Positions 35,501 through 43,700 of a DNA stretch of 64,000 nt are shown here, piece by piece. The notes under the pieces are model-generated. The model was not told the DNA's origin and did not search any database. It worked only from the letters and a program-made list of their open reading frames with translations. How positions within the stretch are numbered: the first letter of the stretch is position 1; each line of letters starts with the position of its first letter. The DNA is taken from contig CM068325.1 of NCBI GenBank assembly GCA_034766995.1, forward strand, positions 4,594,446 to 4,658,445, in the 5' to 3' direction. Position numbers and translations under genes: made by a program. The DNA is from Acanthacorydalis orientalis. Taxonomy: Eukaryota > Arthropoda > Insecta > Megaloptera > Corydalidae.

Positions 35501-38212
35501 AAATCACCAGGCTGGATTGTGCAGCAGCAGATACTGAAGAGACTTTCCAGTCGTTTTCAGAGAGACATTTATTTACAGGGGTGTCAAAGAAGATGATTCA
35601 TGTTTCTTTTCTCTGTCTAAACTTTGAATTAATCCGATTTAAGTTCGATTCCAGTCTGATCCCTTGCCGTTCTCATCGCGGATCCGTTGCAGACGTCGAC
35701 GAGTGCGCCGAGGACGCGGGCGCGTGCTCGCACGGGTGCCGCAACGTTCCCGGCTCGTTCCACTGCGCGTGTCCCACGGGATACCGTCTCTCGTCGTACG
35801 ACCGACGCACGTGTCTCGACATCAACGAGTGCCTGCTGAGGAACGGGCACGGACCGTGCGAGGACGCTTGCGTGAACACGCGCGGGTCGTTCGAGTGCCG
35901 GTGCAGGGGGCAAGGAGCGCGACTCGCGGCGGACGGGCGCTCGTGCGTGCGCGACGACGGCGCCTGCTCGAAGTGCAGCCACACGTGCGTGTACGTTTCG
36001 GCGCGCGGCGTCGCCTTCTGCACGTGTCCGAACGGGATGTACCTCGGACAGGATTACAAGACGTGCGAAGGTGGGTGGTTAAATTGAGGGATGCGGCTTG
36101 AACAGGTCCGGGTTTAGAGGATCGGACCAGTAGAAGGTTACCAGTGAGGATACCTTAGGCTTTACACTTCGAAATGTATAGAAAAATGTATGTATTTATA
36201 CAGAGTACTCATATTTTTTAGAATCAATTTCAATTTAAATACTTATTGGTCCATAACTCCAAACTAAATTAATTATACAGCGATTGTCCATGATGACATT
36301 TTGAAAAATCACCGTAGGCGTAATTGTTCGAGAGAAAATTTCAAAATTTCAAGACTTATAGGAAAAATTACTGTCTTTCATGTCCAGTATTTGTTTTTTA
36401 GCAGAAGTTCCGATTTTTCAAGATATTGGTCTGTGACTGAAAAATCGAAATTAATTATACAGTGCTTGTCTATGATGAAAATTTAAAAAATCACAGGAGG
36501 CGTAATTGTGTGTAGAAAATTTTCAAAATTTCCAAGGAGATAGAAAAAAGTATGTACTTGTGAACAGTAATCATATTGTTTTGGAAAAAAATTCAATTTA
36601 AAGATTTATTGGTCCATAACTTGAAACTAAATTAATTATACAGCGATTGTCCATAAGGACACTTTGAAAAATCACAGTAGACGTAATTGTTCTTATAAAA
36701 ATTTCAAAATATTTATATTCACAGGAAAAAGTACATTCTTTCATATTCTAGTCTTATTTTGAATAAATATTTAGAATTTTCAAAGATATTGATCTGCGGA
36801 TGAAAATTGAAGAGGATTTTTTATCGATTATTCGATGAAACGATTATAATTTGAGTATATTGCACGCATCACAAATCAAAAATCATAAATTAGTCAACTT
36901 AGAATTAGTTTCTGTTTTAAAATTATTATAACGGAATCGGTCGATCATCCGAGACCGACTACATGAGCGGGGGAAATCGCCGGTACGGTCCGGCGCGGAC
37001 TCGTGCGATGCGCCGCGCCGGCGCTCGCGTTTCCCCCGAAAACGTACAATCATAGTCTCGTCCAGTGCACGGTACGATTTTGTATTTTTTAACATTTTCT
37101 TTCTTCTCACAATTACCGCGTTTTAATCAGAGATAAATACGTATAAAGTCGTTTTTCATTTATATTTTTTATCAATTCATTAATCAGGCATAGAATTAAA
37201 TTATTTAATCATTGTTTTCAAGTTTTAAAAAATCTCACAAGGCTTAATAAGCATTATACAGGTTTCAAATTTCGACTTGCTCTATAAAAAGTGATCTTCT
37301 TCAACATCGCTCGATTACATTTTATAAAAAAATTATGCCATCGATTCAACCCCTAAATCGTTCATTCAGACATCAACGAGTGCGAGATACGGGAGATCCG
37401 GTCGATCTGCATGCACGGGTGCGTCAACACGATCGGCTCGTTCCACTGTCAGCCGGAAACACAGCAGATGCTCGCGGCGCGTCCCCAACGTGTCGACGCG
37501 CCGGATCATGTCGTCTGTCCCCCTCTATTCCCACCCCAGCACGGCTATTTGGACTGCAGGAGGGATAATGTGACGTCGCACGGACGCAGGTAACGAATGG
37601 AGCGGACAGTGACTGGACGGACGTTTTCCGGTAGTGAATAGATTTTTTTCCAGGACGATGCAGGGCAGGTATCGGTTCAGGAACAGGCCGGGAACGACCT
37701 GCACGCTCGTCTGTCCCGGCGAGCAGTACCGGCAGGAAGGGCGTGTCGTGAAGGTGTGCGGATCGGACGGCAGGTGGATCAGCTCGGACGACGGACGATG
37801 CATACGTAGGTGGAATTTCGATTCTAGTCGATGGACCAGAAAAAATCTGACTCGCTTTGAGTCCATCCGGTTCTTCCTCGACGATTTCTTTGCGGTTTCA
37901 GCGCACCCCCGGCCGAGGATCCGGTGTCCGTCGAAGATCCACAAGCGGATTCCGCACGGAAACCGTCGGCTCGTCCGCGACGGCGCCGAAGGGAGGCCCG
38001 CGAAGGTCCTCGTGCCGCTGCCGACGCCGTCGCTGTCGCCGCAGCTCGACTTCGACAGGGACGTCGTCTCGCAGCCGGCCGACGCGAAGAGACGGGTCGT
38101 CGCGCTCGATCCGGGCACGCACTGGATCAAGTACACCGTCACACATCCGGAGTCGAAGCGGAGCGCCTCGTGCACGACGATCGTCCATGTCGGCGGATCG
38201 AGGAGCAGATGA
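27596..38212 (+). CDS. Gene A: secreted EGF-CCP-HYR modular protein (six exons)
   Basis: Joining 27596-27668, 34000-34968, 35693-36070, 37370-37589, 37654-37805 and 37902-38212 gives 2103 bases: 700 codons plus TGA, with consistent phases (1,1,1,2,1) and GT..AG borders. Residues 1-24 form a signal peptide. Residues 25-310 are a hydrophilic linker, very basic around 90-135. EGF-like modules follow at about 311-347, 348-389, 390-433 and 434-473. A fifth starts at 474 but keeps only four of six cysteines. The second, third and fifth open with calcium-binding D-[VI]-[DN]-E-C. A CCP/sushi module spans about 523-597 and an HYR-like module 598-690. There is no membrane segment, so it should be secreted. 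This assembly is typical of matrix or adhesion proteins (fibulin- and SVEP-like modules). I do not recognise a specific orthologue. Further exons in the 6.3-kb first intron cannot be excluded. Confidence 0.85.
28385..28870. repeat. Two related palindromic segments with CCCTCA/TGAGGG arms
   Basis: At 28400-28510 a segment with ACACCCACACCTTCATCC-type sequence faces AGGGTGAGGGTGAAGATGTG in inverted orientation around TACTTGCGCTCGGCCTGGTC. A related segment lies at 28760-28865, with CTTCACCCTCACCCTCACCC and TGAGGATGAAGATC around CTGTGCTCGCTCGGGTC. Two diverged copies of a small inverted-repeat (MITE-like) unit is the simplest reading. Confidence 0.5.
28523..28562. repeat. (TA)n microsatellite
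   Basis: TA dinucleotide tract followed by ATAGATAGATAGA. Confidence 0.93.
28964..29018. repeat. (TA)n microsatellite
   Basis: Long TA tract; the frames that cross it read Ile-Tyr runs and are not genes. Confidence 0.93.
30010..30540. repeat. Tandem array, about 160-bp unit, four copies
   Basis: The block TCTTGAATAGGAGAAAAA (near 30185, 30347 and 30507; diverged near 30026) is followed by AAAGGCCAAAAAAATG, CTCGGATTTCTGTGAA and GGCATAGAGTGGTAAAAAAAT blocks in each unit. Confidence 0.9.
30734..31130 (-). pseudogene. Possible decayed coding sequence, unknown family
   Basis: Minus-strand frames in this piece read like protein, not like repeat. One (from about 31090) includes [18 protein letters not shown] before a stop. 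Another (30997-30734) includes [20 protein letters not shown]. They are in different frames and separated by stops, as expected for a degraded gene. Hydrophilic helices of this kind occur in retroelement gag proteins, but no zinc knuckle or other diagnostic motif is visible, so the assignment is speculative. Confidence 0.2.
31648..31720. repeat. (TA)n microsatellite
   Basis: TA tract with a few GTATATA interruptions at its right end. Confidence 0.93.
32139..32232. repeat. (TA)n / GTAT microsatellite
   Basis: About 80 bases of TA followed by three GTAT tetranucleotides. Confidence 0.93.
32690..33900 (-). repeat. Hairpin-bearing repeat element, copy 2 (gene A intron 1)
   Basis: Inverted relative to copy 1. 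It has a tandem array with an almost exact 180-bp period: the box AAAATCACAGTAGGCGTAATT lies near 32697, 32877, 33057, 33237 (one change) and 33417. The GC-rich hairpin core follows at 33716-33785, then a short terminal part homologous to the sequence just left of the core in copy 1. It ends about 100 bp before gene A exon 2 and is antisense to gene A. Confidence 0.88.
33716..33785 (-). other. Conserved GC-rich hairpin core, copy 2
   Basis: Outer stem CGGGGGAAA/TTTCCCCCG is intact. The inner stem is 8 bp plus a G-T pair because one base differs from copy 1. The 14-nt loop is unchanged. It is 70 nt, one base shorter than copy 1 on one arm. Confidence 0.85.
34000..34968 (+). CDS. Gene A exon 2 (linker and first EGF)
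   Basis: The open frame starts right after acceptor TTTTCACAG, 17 bases downstream of an in-frame TGA at 33981, and ends at donor GG before GTAAGG in phase 1. It encodes residues 25-347: [14 protein letters not shown] and following, two similar ALFDW/VLFDW segments, a Lys/Arg-rich run and the first EGF module. ATG at 34194 is internal and should not be taken as the gene start, because coding character extends upstream to 34000. Confidence 0.85.
34969..35692 (+). other. Gene A intron 2
   Basis: 724-bp AT-rich intron between two phase-1 sites. The plus frame that opens at 35422 runs through its end into exon 3 but is intronic by splice signals. Confidence 0.75.
35693..36070 (+). CDS. Gene A exon 3 (three EGF modules)
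   Basis: Acceptor CCGTTGCAG ends at 35692 and the exon encodes residues 348-473: two calcium-binding EGF modules (DVDEC and DINEC starts, each with an N-x-x-GSF motif) and a third EGF without the calcium consensus. The donor is G before GTGGGT. GC content is very high compared with both introns. Confidence 0.92.
36150..37330 (-). repeat. Hairpin-bearing repeat element, copy 3 (gene A intron 3)
   Basis: Same order and orientation as copy 2: array of units with AAAATCACAGTAGGCGTAATT-type boxes (near 36305, 36488 and 36665), hairpin core 36968-37038, then a terminal part matching the left flank of copy 1 (GAAGATCACTTTTTATAGAG region). It ends about 40 bp before exon 4. Confidence 0.85.
36968..37038 (-). 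other. Conserved GC-rich hairpin core, copy 3
   Basis: Outer 9-bp stem, inner 9-bp stem and the 14-nt loop are all intact. It is 71 nt, the same length as copy 1. Confidence 0.85.
37370..37589 (+). CDS. Gene A exon 4 (fifth EGF start and CCP start)
   Basis: Acceptor TTCATTCAG ends at 37369 and donor GCAG before GTAACG follows 37589, phase 2. It encodes residues 474-546: [19 protein letters not shown], then a non-EGF linker and the CCP start ([14 protein letters not shown]). The EGF lacks its last two cysteines. Confidence 0.88.
37654..37805 (+). CDS. Gene A exon 5 (CCP module)
   Basis: After a 64-bp intron, acceptor TTTTTTTCCAG ends at 37653. It encodes the core of the sushi module: the CCP signature cysteines in [14 protein letters not shown] and VCGSDGRWI, ending near GRCI. 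Donor C before GTAGGT, phase 1. Confidence 0.9.
37902..38212 (+). CDS. Gene A exon 6 (HYR-like module, stop)
   Basis: After a 96-bp intron, acceptor GGTTTCAG ends at 37901. It encodes residues 598-700, with an HYR-like pattern: PRIRCPSKI at the start, then GTHWIKYTV and [13 protein letters not shown] is at 38210-38212. Confidence 0.88.
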
Positions 38213-38999
38213 AGAGCCTGTCATGTATCTTAAACCTGTTAGCCGGGCAGCCGTGATTTGAGAGTGACGCGCGAATCGAACGGAAGACGTGTTAACACGT
38301 CGAGCACAGAGTACAAGCAAGTGCTGTGGAATTCTAACTGACTGGAATTCGAGTCTCTTGAAAAATCGATAGTCCTATCGGTCGAATCCGTTGAAATCAT
38401 TTACAAAAATTAACCAGACAATTTTCCATATTAAAAAAAAAAACGAAAAGCGAATTCCAGGTAAAAAATTTTGCATTTTTGTTCTTGTGTTTCTCAAAAT
38501 ATTCCAAGTTTTCGGTCTTGACTGAAACTTTAAGCCGACCAGAAGTCGGTATTGATTTTTCTCACATGACGAGTATTCTCGTCGCGACATAGAAGCTTGT
38601 CGCTCAATCGTGACGAGTATACTCGTCGTGCGCGGCTAACAGGTAAAATGGAGTCCAGCACGATATACATTTCTATAGAATTTAATTTAATTGTGTGTGT
38701 CTAACAAATCAGTTTGATTAGTTCTGATTTTGCGAATCAAGGTCCGATAATTTGATAGTAAGTGATTGAATCTTTTTGAAATTCGAATCACTAGCTTTCG
38801 TTTAAGTGATTGAAAAATGGTCGAGTTGTTTAGAAGGAAATTATTGTATCATATTGTTGAAGATAAGAATAAAGAGTTCGTGTAAGTTGGTTTACCTGTA
38901 TATGATGAAATCACTGATTTGAAATTGATGACATTTTCTTTAGGTCGATTGTACAGGTCGTAAATTGAAAGGAAGAATTCTTCATCGATTATTTATTTT
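38213..38999 (+). other. Gene A 3' flank / probable 3' UTR
   Basis: A canonical AATAAA occurs at 38868-38873 and is a plausible polyadenylation signal. A small palindromic transposon-end relic lies at 38568-38640. Confidence 0.4.
38568..38640 (-). mobile_element. piggyBac-like / MITE terminal relic (palindromic)
   Basis: GACGAGTATACTCGTC at 38612-38627 is a perfect 16-bp palindrome, and GACGAGTATTCTCGTC at 38568-38583 is the same with one mismatch. Close relatives occur at 60315-60376, there next to TTAACC. The combination of TTAA-type ends and this palindrome resembles ends of piggyBac-like elements or MITEs in insects (inference from memory of such ends). Confidence 0.4.
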
Positions 39000-40490
39000 A
39001 ATGCTTTTTGAAAAATCACAGTAGGCGTAATTCGCGTACCGAACGTTTCAAATTTTCAGAATGGATAGAGAGAAGTACGGTCTTTGATGTCATATTCATG
39101 TTTTTTTTTAAAAAACTCGATTCAGAGACTTGCTGACCGAGAACAAGGAAATTAAGTGAATTGTTTGAAGATCATTCATGGGGACAATTCGAAAAATCAC
39201 AGCAGGCGTAATTGAAGTCCTAAAATTTCGAAATTTTCAAAAGGTATAGAATAAAGTACATAATTTACCACCCTGTACTTTATTTTAGAAATATGTCTCA
39301 AATTATAGACTCATTGAGTGAAAACTGGAAAATCAAGTTGGATTTCTCATCGATTGTCGCTATGATTCTTTGAAAAATCACAGCAGGCGTAATTGTGTGT
39401 AGAAAATTTTAAAAATTTCCCAATGGATAGAAAAAAGTATGTATTTGTACACAGTGTACATATTTTTTTGGAAAAAAATTCAATTTAAACACTTAACGGT
39501 CCATAACTTCAAATTAAGTTAATTATACAGTGATTGTCTATGAGGACATTTCGAAAAATCACAGTAGGCGTAATTGTTCGAGGAAAAATTTTAAGATTTC
39601 AAGATTTATAGAAAAAAGTACTGTCTTTCGTATACAGTATTTATTTTTTATCAGAAGTTACAATTTTCCAAGATATTGGTCTGTGACTGAAAAATCGAAA
39701 TTAAATATATAGTAATTGCCCTTGATGTAAATTTAAAAAATCACAATCAGCGTAATTGTCTTTAGAAAAGTTTCAAAACTTCCAAATGTATAGAAAAAGG
39801 TACGTATTTATACTGAGTACTCATATTTTTTACAATCAATTTCAATTTAAAGACTTATTGGTCAATAATTTAAAACTAAATTAATTATACAGCGATTGTC
39901 CATGATGACTCTTTGAAAAATCACAGTAGCCGTAATTGTTCTTACAAAAATTTCAAAATATTCATATTTACAGGAAAAAGTACATTCTTTCATACCCTGG
40001 TTTTACTTTTTAGAAATATTTAGAAGTTTCGAAGATATTGATCTACGGATGAAAATCGAACAGGATTTTTTATCGATTATTCGATGAAATGATTATAATT
40101 TGAGGATATTGCATGGATCATAAATCAAAAATCATAAATAAGTCTACTTAGAATTAGTTTCTGTTTTAAAATTATTATAATGGAATCGGTCGATATCCGA
40201 GACTGACTATACGAGCGGGGGAAATCGCCGGAACGGTTCGGCGCGGACTCGTGCGATGCGCCGCGCCGGCGCTCGCGTTTCCCCCGAAAACGTACAATCA
40301 TAGTCTTGTCCAGTGCACGGTACGATTTTGTATTTTTTAACATTTTCTTTCTTCTCTCAATTACCGCGTTTTAATCGAAGATAAATACGAATAAAGACCA
40401 TTTTCATTTATAATTTTTATTTATTTATTAATATGACATAGAATTAAATTCTTTAATCACTGTTTTCAAGCTTTAAAAAATCTCACTTTG
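39000..40490 (-). repeat. Hairpin-bearing repeat element, copy 4 (between genes A and B)
   Basis: Longest array of the inverted copies. Units carry boxes such as AATCACAGTAGGCGTAATT (near 39014, 39557 and 39923) and AATCACAGCAGGCGTAATT (near 39195 and 39377). The hairpin core is at 40216-40286, followed by the terminal part to about 40490. It occupies most of the gap between the 3' ends of the two genes. Confidence 0.85.
40216..40286 (-). other. Conserved GC-rich hairpin core, copy 4
   Basis: Outer stem and loop intact. The inner stem shows the same G-T change as copy 2. 71 nt. Confidence 0.85.
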
Positions 40491-40650
40491 TTCTTATTTT
40501 GGAATTCTTTTATTCAAACATACAAAAATCTAATAAATATATCTATATATATATCTATAGGGAGAGAGAGAGAAATAGAGAAAGAGAGAAAATAGGAGTA
40601 AGTACATGCATATATATTTCATGTCTATATTTGTAACCCGGTTTGAATGT

Positions 40651-40783
40651 TCAGTACTTTGGCCGAATCATCATTCGACTCTTCATCAGTGAATAATTGG
40701 GACCGCGCCATTCGTACCAGTAAACTCCCTGGTATTCCATTTCCGGTGGCACTTCTCCATGTAGATATTTCCCGTTAAGATTG
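40651..40783 (-). CDS. Gene B exon 9 (fibrinogen domain end, stop)
   Basis: Acceptor AATTTACAG precedes 40783 on the minus strand. It encodes [12 protein letters not shown] to the terminal RMMIRPKY, the usual end of a fibrinogen-related domain. TGA is at 40653-40651. Confidence 0.93.
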
Positions 40784-43700
40784 CTGTAAATTGAATGAAA
40801 CTCTCTCAGAAAGTGAACCTAATCTAGAAACGCTTTCATATTTTTTTTAAACACAGCCCTGACACTACAAACAAAATACGATTTCGTTAGGTTGGTAGGA
40901 AAATAATTGCGGTTCGTGTTCGATTTCCTTCACGCTTTTTCGATACTTTAACACCCTGTCCTTGTTTTTTAGAAATATATCTCAAATTAAAGACTTATTG
41001 AGTGAAAACTGGAAAATTAAGTTGGATTTCTCATCGATTGATCGCTTTGATTCTTTGAACAATCACAGCAAGCATAATTTAAGTCCTAAAAATTTAAAAT
41101 TTTCAACTAATATAGAACAAAGTACATACTTTAAGACCCTGTACTTATTTTTTAGAAATACATCTCAATTTATAGAAGTATTGAGTGAAAACTGGAAAAT
41201 CAAGTTGGATTTCTCATCGATTGCACGCTTTGATTCTTTAAAAAATCACAGCAGGTGTAATTGAGGTTGAAATAGTTTCAAATTTTCAACAAGTATAGAC
41301 TAAAGTACATATTTTAAGACCCTGTACTTATTTTTAGAAATATATCTCAAATTAAAGACTTATTGAGTGAAAACTGGAAAATCAAGTTGGATTTCTCATC
41401 AATTGCTCGCTTTGATCCTTTAAAAAATGACAACAGGCGTAATTGAAGTCTTAAAAATTTAAAATTTTCAACTAATATAGAATAAAGTACATACTTTAAG
41501 ACCCTGTACTTATTTTTTAGAAATACATCTCAATTTATAGAAGTATTGATTGAAAACTGGAAAATCAAGTTGGATTTCTCATCGATTGCTCGCTTTGATT
41601 TTTAAAAAATCACAGCAGGCGTAATTCAAGTTCTAAAAGCTTAAAATTTTCAACAAGTATATAATAAAGTACATACTTTAACACCCTGTACTTATTTTTT
41701 AGAAAAGTGTTTCAATTTATGGACGTATCGGCTGAAAACTAAAAGATCTGGCTGGATTCTTCATCGATTGTTCGCTTTGATTCTTTGAAAAATCACAGCA
41801 GGCATAATTGAAGATCAAAAAGTTGAAAATTTTCAACAAGTATACAAAACAGTATAAAACAGTTAACAGTTACCTCGATCATAAAAAAAAAACAACTTCA
41901 TATCCGTGTGACATAGAAACGAAATAACATTAAAAAACGGAGTTTCATTCACCTGTTATCACATCCGTTGTACCACCAGGCGCCTGTATGTGACTCGGCG
42001 CAATTACCCTCCGGCCAGTTATCATGGTCCATGTCGTTCGTTGTGAATTTTTGTCCCGCGTGGTAGATCATCGAATCACCTGTAAAATGTATTTATATTT
42101 CAGTCCGAGTAGACGTTCCTTGCCTGCAAGTTGTGCCCCTTTTTGGGAGGTGCAAGGGGGTGATCACAATCGTGCCTACCAATCCTTCTAGAATCAGCGA
42201 TTCCATTCATTCCGATGACATGGAAATGTCTGATAGATAATAGAACACTCACCCGCATCTCCCGTATAATTCCCTAGGAATATCAGCGGGTACCCTTTCG
42301 ATTCCGGACCGATCCCGAACGTCATATACCTGGCGTACTTCCTCTCGTGCGCGAAATCTTCGAGGTCGATCCTCAGCTCGTACAGCTTTAACAAAGGAGT
42401 CACGGTTGAAAAGTGATACAGTCCGGTCGTTAGATTGATATTCCTCGACTCTACACGTCTGGAATTCGATTCCAGCCGTTCGGAAACGATTCCCAGGCCT
42501 AGTGAATCTCGAAGACCGTCCAAAACATCCACTTGATGTGAAATCCGTGTCGGGAATCTTGAAACTGCTCGATTCATTAAGGAAAACCGCGTTATCCGAG
42601 CGACTAGCGTTTCTGATATTCAGGAATGACTGAAACGCTCGACAGACATGTCGAAGAATCGAAATCCGACTGTAAATCTCGACCTTTCGCTTCCGTTCTT
42701 ACCTCGTTGCTGGTCAGTCGGTGTATCTTCTCGAGTCCCAGCCAGAACTCTCCGTTCAGGTTACCGAAACCGTGCTTGTAGTCCTGCCATCCCCTCTCGA
42801 AGTCTATAGTGCCTTCGAAACGGTTCTGGATGACCTGAAGATGAAAATCCGTCGATAAAAAGTACAAAAACGCGAGTCCTTCGCATGAATATTAGGAACA
42901 TTTGAAGGCACCCTAATCAAATCCTTCCAGAATAGTTTTATTCATAAAGTAAGGAAGATCCGACTCACCGTCCATCCGCCATCCTCTGTGCTCATCTCGC
43001 AGAACGCATAGAACGGCTCTTCCACAGTTTCCGGTCGGATCCTGTATATCCCAGAGACTGTCCTGTTCAGCACATCCCTGACCCGTCTACAATCAGTCAC
43101 TAGATTCGGATCGGTCGTGTTCGGCCTGGAATAATGCGGCGAGATGTTCAAGCTGTACTGTTTGGTACCACTGATCGCGCTGTTGAAGAACTGTTTAGTC
43201 AGCAGATCCCTCTTCGACGTCTGCAGAATGTCTCTGGAAAGAAATCAGGCGATTGAGCGCGTGTAGGACGAGGAGGATGTGTGGAAGTACCGCGTTCGGT
43301 TGTTCAGAATCGTGACGTTCTGCTTCAAGTCGAGGATCGACGTCTGGATCCCGGTCAGGGTCAGTTGAACGCTGCTGATCGTTGCTCCGACCTGCTTGAC
43401 CCGATCGACGACGACCGACATCCTCGAATCGTTCGTTTCTGGAAACATTTTTTAGAATCATCGATGAGAGCGGACTGGAATAGTGTCTAGTCTTTTCAAA
43501 AAAAAATCAAAGGTCCGTGCAAATGTCTTTATGTGTATGTATGGGCTTCTTAGTAATAATATAACATCTGAACATTGTTAAAAAAATCGTGGGCCCTTAC
43601 AGATGTCAGTATGTCCAGATATGTGTCTGTATTTTATGATACAGTCTCCAGTCTTTGCAGAAAAAATTCGCGAGGCAGTATAGATGTGTTTATGTGCATA

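Larger units (their letters stand above)
36071..37369 (+). other. Gene A intron 3, carrying an inserted repeat element
   Basis: 1.3-kb intron made up almost wholly of hairpin element copy 3. Confidence 0.75.
40784..41952 (-). other. Gene B intron 8, with tandem repeats and a mariner-like end
   Basis: 1.17-kb last intron. It holds the tandem array at 40945-41850 and a single mariner-like terminal repeat at 40887-40913. Confidence 0.8.

Noticed and set aside
35422..35692. N-terminal part of a 221-codon frame running into gene A exon 3
   Set aside because: Acceptor CCGTTGCAG at 35692 and phase match with exon 2 show it is intron; its codon use differs from the exon.
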